DNA of 13,758 bases from Chloroflexota bacterium (GTDB lineage: Bacteria > Chloroflexota > Anaerolineae > Caldilineales > Caldilineaceae), in NCBI GenBank assembly GCA_016199425.1, contig JACQGT010000351.1, positions 1-13,758 on the forward strand, read 5' to 3'. Position numbers and translations under genes: made by a program. The notes under the pieces are model-generated. The model worked only from the letters and a program-made list of their open reading frames with translations. It did no database searches and had not been told where the DNA came from. Positions 4,006 to 11,351 of the stretch are shown here, piece after piece; the stretch's first letter is position 1; every line of letters begins with the position of its first letter.

Positions 4006-6201
4006 CTATCGCAAGAATGCCTCGTGCAGGCCGCCGTCCACGCTGAGAATCTGGCCGCTGGTTTTGCTCAGGGCGCGGCTGGTGAGCAGCCAAACCGCCT
4101 CCGCCTGGTCTTCGGGGGTGATGGGTGAGCGGGTCAGGGTACGCTGGGCGTAGAAGTCGGCCAGCCGGTTGCGCAGGGCGTCGGTCTCCTCGGCCTCGTC
4201 GTAGGGCAGATTGTACTTGGCCAGGGAACTGATGACCCGGTCGCGCGGGAACATCGCGCTGCCTTTGACGACAGTGGCCGGGGCCAGCCCGTTCACCCGC
4301 ACCAACGGCGATAGCTCCACGGCCAGCTCCCGCACCAGATGGTTGGCCGCGGCTTTGCTGGTGTCGTAGGCCAGAGAACCCTTCTTCGCCACGACAGCGT
4401 TGACGCTCGTCGTCAGCACAAGCGTGCCGGGCAAGCCCTGGGCTTCCCAGATTTTGCGCGCCTCGTCGGCCACAATATAGCCGCCGGTCACATTGACGGC
4501 GAAGGTTAGCCCCCACTTATCGTCGGGGATGTGGCCGCTGGTGTCGGGCGGGAAGAAGATGCCCGCGGTGACCACCAGATTGTCGATGCCGCCGTAGGCC
4601 AGGACGACCTGCTCCAACATCGCCCGCACGCTGGCTCGCTCGGTGATGTTCACGCTCAGCCCGATGGCAGGGCCGCAGGCGGCGATACCCGTGCCCGCCA
4701 CGCCGATGCCCACGCCGTAAAGGGCAGTCAGTTCATCGGCGGTGGCCTGAGCCGCCTGCGCGCTCAGGTCCGCGCAGACGACGTGCGCGCCCTCTTTTGC
4801 CAGCCGGTGGGCCACTGCTTTGCCGATGCCGCTGCCTGCGCCAACGACCAGCGCCACGTTGCGGGCCAGTTCCTGTTCCGGCGGCATACGGCGCAGCTTC
4901 GCCTCTTCCAGCAGCCAATATTCGATATCGAAGGCTTCCTGGGCGGGCAGGGCGGTGTACTCGTCCAGCGCCTCCGCGCCCCGCATCACCTCCACCGCGC
5001 AGTTGTAGAACTCGGCTGTGACCCGGCTCTCGCTTTTGTTCTTGCCCCAGGCCACCATCCCCACGCCGGGGATGAGGATGACCGTCGGGTTGGGGTCGCG
5101 CATGGCCGGGGAGTCGGGATGCTTGCACGCTTCGTAATAGGCCGCGTAGTCCAGCCGGTATTGGGCCAAACCCCTCTCCAGCTTTGCCAGCAGCCCGGCC
5201 AGATCTTCGCTCTGGGGGTTCCAGTCCACGTAGAGCGGTTTGATTTTTGTGCGCAGGAAGTGGTCTGGGCAGGAGGTGCCCAGTTCGGCCAGGCGGGGCG
5301 CGTCGTGGCTGTTGACAAATTCGAGGATGGCGGCGTCGCTCTGCACAGTGGCGATGGTGCGGTTGTGCTGGCTGACCAGCCCGCGCAGCCGGGGCAGCAA
5401 TTCGACCAGAAGGTTCTCCCGGTCGACGTCGCCCAGGGCGGCGTACTTCTGCCCGCCGAAGGTGTGTTCGCCTTTGTCCCGGCTGGCAATGGCGCGGGCT
5501 GCCTTTTCGATGATTTGCAGGGAAAGTTCGTAGCAGGCTTTGTCGTCATCGGCCCAGTTGATCAGCCCGTGGCCGCCCATCACCAGCCCCCGGTAGCGGG
5601 GGTTCTGCCGGGCCAGATCGCCCATCACCAGCCCCAGATCGTAGCCGGGGCGCTGCCAGCCCACCCAGCCGATCTCATCGCCGAAGATTTCCCCGGTCAG
5701 CTTCTGGGAATTTTTGGCGGCGGCGATGGCGATGACCGCATTGGGGTGGGTGTGGTCTACGTGCGTGGCGGGGATGAAGGAGTGCAGGGGCGTGTCGATG
5801 GAAGTGGCCCGGGGGTTCAGGTTGTAGACGCAATGGGTGTAGAGGGCCACCATCTGGTCCTCGATGGGGGTTTTGACCCCCTTTTCCTCAGCCCGGTCGT
5901 AGATGGCGCGCAGGCTGCGCAGTTTGTCCATATACAACGAGGCAAAATTGGCTCGCTTGGAGGTGCGCAAGTCGCCGCCGGAGCCTTTGACCCACATCAC
6001 CTCCACGGGCGCGCCGCCGATGGGATCGGTCATCGTCACTTTGGATGACGTATTCCCGCCGCCGGTGTTGGTGATGCGCTGGTCTGCGCCCAGCAGATTG
6101 GAGCGGTAGACGAGACGCTCCACCGGGTCCAGCCGGTCGGCCACTGCGTCGTCCCACAGGTAGTTGACGTGTTGGAAGTCGGAAGGGGATTGTACTGTCA
6201 T
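4006..6201 (-). CDS. rhaD: Bifunctional class II aldolase / short-chain dehydrogenase (rhamnulose-1-phosphate aldolase type)
   Basis: 731 residues, two enzymes in one chain. The N-terminal half is a class II (zinc) aldolase: NTGGGNTSSK (45-54), WVKGSGGDL (70-78), the zinc histidines of HTH (H150, H152) and H211 in MGGHGLI. The C-terminal half is a short-chain dehydrogenase: nucleotide-binding VVGAGSGIGKA (452-462), catalytic S599, Y612 and K616 (YDTSK), and a GG near the end. This matches the RhaD/YuxG-type fusion, which splits L-rhamnulose-1-phosphate into dihydroxyacetone phosphate and lactaldehyde and oxidises or reduces the aldehyde. It is slightly longer than typical members (about 680), partly from a glycine-rich stretch near 495-513. 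Start: ATG at 6201 with an AAGAGAG site. No other rhamnose genes are visible, so substrate choice is inferred from the family. Confidence 0.88.
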   Translation of the reverse strand: MTVQSPSDFQHVNYLWDDAVADRLDPVERLVYRSNLLGADQRITNTGGGNTSSKVTMTDPIGGAPVEVMWVKGSGGDLRTSKRANFASLYMDKLRSLRAIYDRAEEKGVKTPIEDQMVALYTHCVYNLNPRATSIDTPLHSFIPATHVDHTHPNAVIAIAAAKNSQKLTGEIFGDEIGWVGWQRPGYDLGLVMGDLARQNPRYRGLVMGGHGLINWADDDKACYELSLQIIEKAARAIASRDKGEHTFGGQKYAALGDVDRENLLVELLPRLRGLVSQHNRTIATVQSDAAILEFVNSHDAPRLAELGTSCPDHFLRTKIKPLYVDWNPQSEDLAGLLAKLERGLAQYRLDYAAYYEACKHPDSPAMRDPNPTVILIPGVGMVAWGKNKSESRVTAEFYNCAVEVMRGAEALDEYTALPAQEAFDIEYWLLEEAKLRRMPPEQELARNVALVVGAGSGIGKAVAHRLAKEGAHVVCADLSAQAAQATADELTALYGVGIGVAGTGIAACGPAIGLSVNITERASVRAMLEQVVLAYGGIDNLVVTAGIFFPPDTSGHIPDDKWGLTFAVNVTGGYIVADEARKIWEAQGLPGTLVLTTSVNAVVAKKGSLAYDTSKAAANHLVRELAVELSPLVRVNGLAPATVVKGSAMFPRDRVISSLAKYNLPYDEAEETDALRNRLADFYAQRTLTRSPITPEDQAEAVWLLTSRALSKTSGQILSVDGGLHEAFLR

Positions 6202-6210
6202 CTGCTTACT

Positions 6211-6256
6211 CTCTTTCGTGCAGGAAGTGGGTTACTGTGCAAGAAAGAGTGTAGCA
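6211..6256 (-). promoter_or_regulatory. Inverted repeat and extended -10 in front of the aldolase gene
   Basis: Arms CTCTTTCGTGCA (6211-6222) and TGCAAGAAAGAG (6238-6249) match at 11 of 12 positions around a 15-base centre. On the minus strand a TACACT preceded by TGC (6248-6256) could act as an extended -10; no good -35 is visible. The repeat therefore lies between the putative transcription start and the ribosome binding site. It could be a repressor operator of the sugar-regulator type, or an mRNA hairpin touching the ribosome site. Confidence 0.42.
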
Positions 6257-6278
6257 GAAAGTGGGGTGTTGTGCGAGT

Positions 6279-6566
6279 TTATGCGGGAAGATGCGCCATC
6301 TCAATTTGCTCCAGGTTTCGGTCGTCCAGAAATTCCGACGACGCAGCTTCACGCCCGCGTTCCCACATCAACGAAAAGAACCAAATACCGCTTTCTCCCA
6401 TAGAAAAATTCGCTGGCGTAAAGGACATTTTAGAGTCCAGGGGCGGGAGCGGCGATTCCGGGTTGTACTCGGCGTCCCAGCCCATAAATTCGCCATGCCA
6501 GTATCTGTTCGCCAGGTGAAGTTGTAGCGCAAACTTTCGTACTTCGTCCAAATTAGGCACTGCCAT
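6279..6566 (-). CDS. Small protein of unknown function, third gene of a three-gene operon
   Basis: 95 residues from the ATG at 6566, which has an AGAGG 6 bases upstream; a longer frame begins with TTG but overlaps the preceding stop. The N-terminus (NLDEVRKFALQLHLANRYWH) is helical, the middle carries aromatic and proline-rich segments (GWDAEYNPESPLPPLD), and ESGIWFFSLMWERGREAAS follows. There is no signal peptide or membrane segment and no family I recognise. It starts 10 bases after the ribbon-helix-helix-like gene and is probably co-transcribed with it. Its 3' end lies 77 bases before the aldolase start. Confidence 0.6.
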   Translation of the reverse strand: MAVPNLDEVRKFALQLHLANRYWHGEFMGWDAEYNPESPLPPLDSKMSFTPANFSMGESGIWFFSLMWERGREAASSEFLDDRNLEQIEMAHLPA

Positions 6567-6576
6567 TACCCGCCTC

Positions 6577-6894
6577 TTACGCAAGTGGTAAATCTAGCCG
6601 TTCCTCAATCCATTCACGTAGCAGCGCGCTGACATTCGTCTGGGATGCGAGAGCTTCTGCGCGCAAAATTCCTTTGAGTTGGCTGTTCAGGTGAATTGTA
6701 ACAGCGTCGTCAATAGGCTGTTCATCGTTCAACTCCACCATTTGGAAGCGTTCCGCGTCGTATAGATAGTCCTCTCCTTCGTTGTCGATGATGCGCAGAG
6801 AACCTGGCTCATTATTGGCAAGAATTTTATATGTCGCGCCAATCGTCAGACTGGCCTGGTATCCCCTGTTGTTAATGCAGCGAACGTATTGCAT
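6577..6894 (-). CDS. Small protein with SH3-like N-terminus and ribbon-helix-helix-like C-terminus
   Basis: 105 residues. The first half (YVRCINNRGYQASLTIGATY, then LRIIDNEGEDYLYDAERF) looks like a small beta-barrel, SH3-like domain seen in short hypothetical proteins. The second half (about 62-101: DAVTIHLNSQLKGILRAEAL, then NVSALLREWIEERLD) has the strand-helix-helix pattern of ribbon-helix-helix DNA-binding or antitoxin proteins. The start ATG lies 3 bases after the stop of the upstream gene, with GGGGAG as a good ribosome site. A DNA-binding, self-regulating role for the operon is a reasonable inference. An antitoxin role is possible but unproven. Confidence 0.65.
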   Translation of the reverse strand: MQYVRCINNRGYQASLTIGATYKILANNEPGSLRIIDNEGEDYLYDAERFQMVELNDEQPIDDAVTIHLNSQLKGILRAEALASQTNVSALLREWIEERLDLPLA

Positions 6895-6897
6895 TCT

Positions 6898-7173
6898 TCA
6901 TTCTCCCCGGAGTTTCCGTTTCCGTTTCATATCACGCCGCCCAATACCGTGCGCTTCAAACCAGTGCAACTCCGCAAATTGAACTTCATCGGTACGTATG
7001 ATACGAATCCAGGTGTTCCCTTTGCGCTTGCGCCACTGTCCATTGCCGTATGTAGCACTCAGATACCGTCGGATACGCACACCTGTACCACGAGCAATCG
7101 TTTCTATGTCCGATATGTCGCTCAACAGATCAAAGTCTTCATCTTGTGGCACGGAATTGAAGTCCTTGCACAT
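6898..7173 (-). CDS. Small basic protein with a HWFEAHGIG motif, first gene of a three-gene operon
   Basis: 91 residues from the ATG at 7173; the frame continues upstream to 7272 but would run into the terminator of the next gene, so the internal start is chosen despite a poor ribosome site. The N-terminus is acidic (DEDFDLLSDISDIETIA). The rest is strongly basic with the segments GVRIRRYLSATYG, GQWRKRKGNTWIRI, AELHWFEAHGIGRR (about 67-80) and a Lys/Arg-rich tail. From memory, the AE-[LV]-HW-[YF]-EAHGIG motif is typical of a small uncharacterised family common in cyanobacteria and Chloroflexota; no function is known to me. The conserved H70, E73 and H75 could be catalytic or metal-binding. 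The basic tail suggests nucleic-acid contact. Confidence 0.62.
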   Translation of the reverse strand: MCKDFNSVPQDEDFDLLSDISDIETIARGTGVRIRRYLSATYGNGQWRKRKGNTWIRIIRTDEVQFAELHWFEAHGIGRRDMKRKRKLRGE

Positions 7174-7270
7174 GCGGCGTGAACCAAAGGCTTCTGTTGG
7201 CCCAAAGATACCACAATTTCTACCGCGATGAAAGATGCTTTTCTTCTGTTCTTCTGTTGGCAAACCACAC

Positions 7271-7306
7271 AAAAAGAGTCGGGATGAGCCATTTGCCCAC
7301 CCCGAC
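7271..7306 (-). terminator. Intrinsic terminator after the alpha/beta hydrolase gene
   Basis: On the minus strand GTCGGGGTGGG (7296-7306) pairs with CTCATCCCGAC (7278-7288) over 11 base pairs, including two G-U pairs, around a 7-base loop. It is followed by TCTTTTT. The stem is cleaner on the minus than on the plus strand, which fixes the direction. It lies 45 bases beyond the hydrolase stop. Confidence 0.8.
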
Positions 7307-7351
7307 TTCTCATCGCGCTATCCATCGACTTCCCCATCGTTGGGTTGGTGT

Positions 7352-8080
7352 CTATCTACTTTCTCTGTCAATTTCGGCGAGATGTCCGGCCAGCTCCCCG
7401 GGGGCGGAGAGGAAGGGCGAATGGCTGGTTTGCATGGAAATCACCCGGCGGCAGGGCATGGCCGTGTACATTACCTTCTGCACACTGGGCGAGACCGCTC
7501 GATCCTGCAAACACTCGATATAATAGCGGGGAATCCGCCCGTAGTTCGCATCGGTGATCTGAATCGGCGTGCCCACGGGCGCAATCGGATCGGGCCGCAA
7601 CTGGGCAAGCGCCCACTCTGCCGTCTCCGGCGCGCAATCTGCATAGAAAACGTCCGCCAGATTTCCATCTTTCAACCGCATCACCGCCCCCGCTTCGTCT
7701 GGCATGAGATTGGGGATGAGGGATGACGCCTGATCTGCCAGCGCGACCTGAACCAGCGGCTGGCCGTTTTGGAGCAGGAATGCGCACAGGTAGACCAGCG
7801 AGGCAATCTTTTCCGGGAACTGTTCGGCTGCCTGGCTGATGGCGATACCGCCCATACTGTGGCCCACCAGAACCGCCGGCTCACTGAATTCGCCCAGAGC
7901 CGCGCCCACCCGATCCGCGTAGCTTTGCAGGGTGACTGCCTGGGGCGGGCTCTGATCCTCGCCGTGACCAGGCAAGTCCAGTGTCACCACCCGGTGACCC
8001 AAAGCCTCCAATCGGGGCGTGAGATCGCGCCAGCACCACGCGCCGTGCCAGGATCCGTGTACCAGTACAAAATTGCTCAT
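7352..8080 (-). CDS. Alpha/beta-fold hydrolase (esterase of the EstC / hydroxynitrile-lyase-like group)
   Basis: 242 residues, usual length for the family. The N-terminus has FVLVHGSWHGAWCWRDL with the oxyanion HG, then VVTLDLPGHGED. The nucleophile elbow is GHSMGG (about residues 72-77), and the catalytic histidine is in TSHSPFLSAPGELA near the C-terminus. The HG-x-W-HGAWCW signature and the Ser-Pro-Phe context resemble plant methylesterases/hydroxynitrile lyases and the bacterial EstC group. The substrate is probably a small ester, but cannot be read from the sequence. No signal peptide is seen, so the protein is cytoplasmic. A good AGAGGAG precedes the ATG. It lies 42 bases behind the FAD monooxygenase-like gene, most likely in one transcript, and is closed by the terminator at 7271-7306. 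Confidence 0.82.
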   Translation of the reverse strand: MSNFVLVHGSWHGAWCWRDLTPRLEALGHRVVTLDLPGHGEDQSPPQAVTLQSYADRVGAALGEFSEPAVLVGHSMGGIAISQAAEQFPEKIASLVYLCAFLLQNGQPLVQVALADQASSLIPNLMPDEAGAVMRLKDGNLADVFYADCAPETAEWALAQLRPDPIAPVGTPIQITDANYGRIPRYYIECLQDRAVSPSVQKVMYTAMPCRRVISMQTSHSPFLSAPGELAGHLAEIDRESR

Positions 8081-8122
8081 GCAGATTCTCCTCTTTGGTT
8101 GGTTTGTGTTTGACTGCTACAG

Positions 8123-9523
8123 CTATACAGCCACTTGTGCTGCACGTTCCTCAGTCACTCGCCTGGACTCTTGCCGGTTGGCCCGGTTCGCCTTCCATAC
8201 CCGCCACATCATCCCCGGCGTCATCAGGCTGGTGGGCGGCTCCAGCAGATTCATCACCTTCAGAAAGGCACGTCCCACCTCCGGGTCGAAGCGGGTGGCT
8301 CGATGGACAGCAGCCACGTAGCGATTGATCAGGTCCACGCCTGCCGGTTTGGGGCCAGTCGTCTGGGGGAAACGGAAATCTTCGCCCACCGAAAGCTGCC
8401 ACGGGGTATCCACCACTGCGGCCGCGGCTTTGAAGAAGGTGCGAGCCAGCAACTCCGGCGCAACCGACTTCTGTGCCAGAATTTTGTCCAGCGCGGCCGC
8501 CTGCAAAATCGCCGAACTCATTCCCTGGCCGTAGGTGGGGTTGAAGCTGCTGATGGCGTCGCCCAGCACCAGAAGGCCCTGGGGAAAGCGCTCCAACTGT
8601 TCGTAGTGACGACGCAAACTGGCCGGGAATTTGTAGGCGATGATCTTCGACAGCGGCTCGGCTTGGCTGATGATCCTATAGATGTCGGGGTTGGGCAGGG
8701 AGTGGGCAAAGGCCAGGAAGCCCTCCTCGTCCGTCGGCGCGTGATCGCCCGCCCAGCCGCCGATGGAAATGATCCAGCGGTCACTCTCGATGGGGAAGAT
8801 GCCGCCGAAACGGCTTTCCCTCGGCGCTTCTGGCGTAGAAAGAATCCAATCCTGCCCCAACGGATCGCTAGGGTCGCGCCGGTAGAGCCGGGTGGCGTAG
8901 CCCACATCCACCTTCACTTCACTCTCGGCAGGGGCTGCGTAGCCCAGTTCCGTCAACCACTGGGGCGTGCGCGAACCTCGGCCGGTGGCGTCCACCACCA
9001 AATCGGCGCTGATCGTCTCATTGTGGGTGGATGCGCCTCGGCTCTCCACCTCCACGCCGACTACCTTCGAGCGGTCAGTGGTCGTCACCAATCCTTTGAC
9101 GGCTGTGTTGTCGCGCAGAGTGATATTGGGGCGGGCCAATGTGCGCTGGCGCACGAGGGATTCCAGCAGGGGGCGGCTCATCGTTGCCCCTTTTAACCCC
9201 ATGTGGAAACGCTGGCGGAAACCGCCGTAGCTATGCCAGTGCATCTTTTCGGCCATATCCCCCACGATTGCTCCGTTCTCTGTCAGGGCGTCGGGCAGGT
9301 CGGGGAAATAGTGGGCCAGCATCTGTAGACCGCTAGCCAACAGGCCGTGCAGATGGCGGGTCTGGGGTTGGCCTTTGCGGGATTGGGGTTCGGCAGTCAC
9401 CGTATCTCGTTCCAGGATCGTCACCTGATCGAAGTGTTCACTGAGGACACGGGCCGTGAGCAGACCAGCCATACTGGCGCCGAGAACAAGAGCGCGGCGA
9501 CGAGCAACAGTTTGCGTCTTCAT
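8123..9523 (-). CDS. FAD-dependent monooxygenase-like oxidoreductase
   Basis: 466 residues from the ATG at 9523, chosen because AGGAGA lies 7 bases before it; an ATG 24 bases upstream has no such site. The N-terminus carries the FAD-binding Rossmann motif ALVLGASMAGLLTARVLSEH with the acidic end of strand 2 (TILERD). A middle DLVVDATGRGSRTPQWL and the C-terminal GDAISSFNPTYGQGMSSAIL are the second and third FAD motifs of the PHBH/geranylgeranyl-reductase/halogenase superfamily. The enzyme would reduce or hydroxylate an organic substrate using NAD(P)H and FAD; the substrate is unknown. It shares an operon with the hydrolase downstream, suggesting a two-step conversion such as oxidation followed by ester cleavage. 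Confidence 0.82.
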   Translation of the reverse strand: MKTQTVARRRALVLGASMAGLLTARVLSEHFDQVTILERDTVTAEPQSRKGQPQTRHLHGLLASGLQMLAHYFPDLPDALTENGAIVGDMAEKMHWHSYGGFRQRFHMGLKGATMSRPLLESLVRQRTLARPNITLRDNTAVKGLVTTTDRSKVVGVEVESRGASTHNETISADLVVDATGRGSRTPQWLTELGYAAPAESEVKVDVGYATRLYRRDPSDPLGQDWILSTPEAPRESRFGGIFPIESDRWIISIGGWAGDHAPTDEEGFLAFAHSLPNPDIYRIISQAEPLSKIIAYKFPASLRRHYEQLERFPQGLLVLGDAISSFNPTYGQGMSSAILQAAALDKILAQKSVAPELLARTFFKAAAAVVDTPWQLSVGEDFRFPQTTGPKPAGVDLINRYVAAVHRATRFDPEVGRAFLKVMNLLEPPTSLMTPGMMWRVWKANRANRQESRRVTEERAAQVAV

Positions 9524-9629
9524 CTGTCTTCTCCTGTGGGTTGACATCTGATTTCCACCATCTGTGGATGACCCCAGGATAGAGCCGCTGGCTGCTCACT
9601 TTCCAGCCCAATCGCTGTTCACTTTTTGC

Positions 9630-10346
9630 CTATTGGCTGCCCAAGCGCTTAAGAATCTGATACGCCTGGTCCAACTCCACTTGGATATGCTTCCAATCTG
9701 CCTCCGCATCATCGGAATAGCCGCCGGTGATACGATCCACCCGGGCCGCAGCCTGGGCGCGTATCTCTGCGGATCGGTGGGCCACATCTGGCGAAGCGTC
9801 GAACAGCGCTGCGTGCAGGGCAGCCAACGCGTCCACCATCGGCGTCAGATCGCCCGCGTGGTCGGGGGCGGCTTTGCGCTCGTTCGCCAACCGGCGGTGG
9901 ACCACCCAATAGTCCATCTCCAGTTCAGCCAATCGGGCCGGTTCTCCGCTGATCGCGCCGGACTCCCGCGCCCTGGTGTAGTAGCGGGCCAGATGGTCGG
10001 TCGCGGCGGGGATGTCGTTGTCCACCGGCGCAAAGGCGAGGCTGGCCCGCACCACATCCAGCGCGGCCAGGCCAGCCACCGGCCAGGACATGCCAAACTG
10101 CTCCCGGTTCAATTGCACCATCAGCCCCAACACACGCAGCCAGTTGCGGTCGTAATAGGCCCGCCAGCCCGCGGCCTCGAAGTGGGCGATGCGTTCTGGT
10201 GTAAAGGAGCGGGCGGCTGTGGGCTGTTGTCCGCCGGCCATCCCGAACCAAAACGCGGCGACTGCTGCGGCTGTTCCCAGCAAAAGCACCCTTCGCCAGG
10301 AGAGGCCAGCCCGGACACCGATCGTGTTGACGGGTTTGTCTGTCAT
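9630..10346 (-). CDS. Conserved protein of unknown function with N-terminal membrane anchor
   Basis: 238 residues. Residues 18-38 (RRVLLLGTAAAVAAFWFGMA) form one membrane segment after a short positive N-terminus, so most of the chain is probably outside. The core includes AGWRAYYDRNWLRVLGLMVQ, REQFGMSWPVAGLAALDVVR and a long helical part with RLAELEMDYWVVHRR and LAALHAALFDASPDVAHRS. I recall similar proteins as uncharacterised genes of Chloroflexota and actinobacteria, all lacking a defined function. The ATG overlaps the stop of the upstream membrane-protein gene by 4 bases (ATGA), so the two are translated together and probably act together in the membrane. Confidence 0.68.
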   Translation of the reverse strand: MTDKPVNTIGVRAGLSWRRVLLLGTAAAVAAFWFGMAGGQQPTAARSFTPERIAHFEAAGWRAYYDRNWLRVLGLMVQLNREQFGMSWPVAGLAALDVVRASLAFAPVDNDIPAATDHLARYYTRARESGAISGEPARLAELEMDYWVVHRRLANERKAAPDHAGDLTPMVDALAALHAALFDASPDVAHRSAEIRAQAAARVDRITGGYSDDAEADWKHIQVELDQAYQILKRLGSQ

Positions 10347-10993
10347 GGTTCTGCGATTCCTTTCCTCTCGCTCTGTGTATCACCTCGCCACAATTGCGCG
10401 CCCATCCAGACCAGGGCAATCGCCAGGGGGCTGTAGACGAGTACTTTCGGCAGCAGCGCGCCGTGGGGCACCAGGCCCGGCGCGAAGGCGGTGGCCCAGG
10501 CCGCCAGAACTAAGAGAATTGTCGCCGGACGGCTGAAGGCTCGGCTCTGCCACAGGGCCAGACCCAGCGCGCCGTAGCCCACCACCACCAGCGGCAGGGC
10601 CGCGCCAATCAGCGCGAAGTTGCTTGTGTAGACCGGACTGTCGGGATCGAAGACGCCGGCGGCTGTCAGAATCAGCTCCGGCTGGGCGCGGGCGATGGCA
10701 GGCCAGACAAAGGCATCGGTGGCGCTGATGGCGAGGGAGAGGAGGCTGCTGAGAAAGGCGAGGAGGAAGCCAACCAGCCCCACTGTGCCCGCGTCAACCG
10801 CCAGCAGGCGCAGGCCGATTCCCGTCAGGCCCACAGGCAGAAGAAGACTCCCTGCCAGACCCAACCAATGCTGGCGCTGATAGGCGACCGGGTCGGCCAG
10901 TGTCTCTGCATGGGTGATCCAGAAGATCGCCAGGAGCAGACCGGTCAGGGCCAGGCTTACGGCTGAAACTCGTTGAAATCTGCTCTGGGTCAT
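10343..10993 (-). CDS. Multi-pass membrane protein of unknown function
   Basis: 216 residues with five or six hydrophobic helices (about 10-28, 42-64, 70-92, 121-147, 155-175 and 180-198). The extramembrane segment FVWPAIARAQPELILTAAGV lies between helices 3 and 4. The pattern resembles DUF4386-like or other small unknown membrane proteins, but I cannot fix a family. A strong AAGGAGA stands 8 bases before the ATG. The stop overlaps the start of the next gene by 4 bases, forming a two-gene unit. No catalytic motif is visible. Confidence 0.68.
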   Translation of the reverse strand: MTQSRFQRVSAVSLALTGLLLAIFWITHAETLADPVAYQRQHWLGLAGSLLLPVGLTGIGLRLLAVDAGTVGLVGFLLAFLSSLLSLAISATDAFVWPAIARAQPELILTAAGVFDPDSPVYTSNFALIGAALPLVVVGYGALGLALWQSRAFSRPATILLVLAAWATAFAPGLVPHGALLPKVLVYSPLAIALVWMGAQLWRGDTQSERKGIAEP

Positions 10994-11231
10994 CGGGGCA
11001 TCTCCTTTCGGTGTATGGCTGTGACGGTAAAGCGCTTGTATACACGGATGAAATGGAAGACGGATCAGTCAAGAAATCTGTTTTCCCTTCTATCCATTGG
11101 CGCGTTTGCATCACCTGCGACCAGAGTACGCCAAACCCACACCTCTTTCCAGACCAGAAAGTGTTCAGATTGTGACCATTTTTGCGTTGCTATCACTATT
11201 GGCGTGTCATGTATCATTTGGTAGGAATACC

Positions 11232-11259
11232 GTAGGGGCGCTGCTTGCTGCGCCCCTAC
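11232..11259. repeat. GTAGGGGCG palindrome
   Basis: GTAGGGGCG (11232-11240) and CGCCCCTAC (11251-11259) form a perfect 9-base inverted repeat around CTGCTTGCTG. Palindromes of the GTAGGGGCG/CGCCCCTAC type are known to me as dispersed intergenic repeats in several bacterial groups. No T-run follows, so this is not a simple terminator. Confidence 0.55.
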
Positions 11260-11272
11260 CCATCAACTCAGG

Positions 11273-11321
11273 AGAAAAAGAGCGGAGAGCAACAGGCTCT
11301 TCCCCCTTTTGCTCCCCGCTC
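11273..11321 (-). terminator. Strong intrinsic terminator of the peptidase / glycoside-hydrolase-like operon
   Basis: On the minus strand GAGCGGGGAGCAA (11309-11321) pairs with TTGCTCTCCGCTC (11280-11292): 13 base pairs with one G-U. The loop is 16 bases and TTTTTCTCC follows directly. It stands 30 bases past the stop of the upstream gene. Confidence 0.85.
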
Positions 11322-11351
11322 CTGTTTTACTGTAATCCGTTCGACCCGCGT

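Larger units (their letters stand above)
10994..11351. other. Intergenic region without a gene
   Basis: About 360 bases between the membrane-protein pair and the glycoside-hydrolase-like gene. The left third should hold the promoter of the membrane pair. A minus-strand TATACA near 11038-11043 is the best -10, but no well-placed -35 is visible. The right third holds a palindrome (11232-11259) and the terminator of the next gene (11273-11321). In 11060-11230 I see nothing else. Confidence 0.5.

Noticed and set aside
3833..4516. 227-codon minus-strand frame ending in the ybjQ-like region
   Set aside because: Its first three quarters are a wrong-frame reading of the aldolase gene's 3' end. Only the last part, IAELTDQKTVYAANIV and following, is real ybjQ-like sequence, and that is reported as fragment 4.
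4531..6048. 505-codon plus-strand open frame
   Set aside because: It lies antisense to the aldolase/dehydrogenase gene, whose domains and catalytic motifs are clear. Its product is rich in G, D, H and Q with no domain, a typical shadow of GC-rich coding DNA.
7174..7272. N-terminal extension of the 6898-7173 gene
   Set aside because: It would start at a TTG inside the T-run of a terminator, with no ribosome site; the ATG at 7173 is more likely.
8135..9196. 353-codon plus-strand open frame
   Set aside because: It is antisense to the FAD enzyme gene with no domain of its own.
9564..10436. 290-codon plus-strand open frame
   Set aside because: It is antisense to the two coupled membrane-associated genes; its composition is that of a shadow frame.
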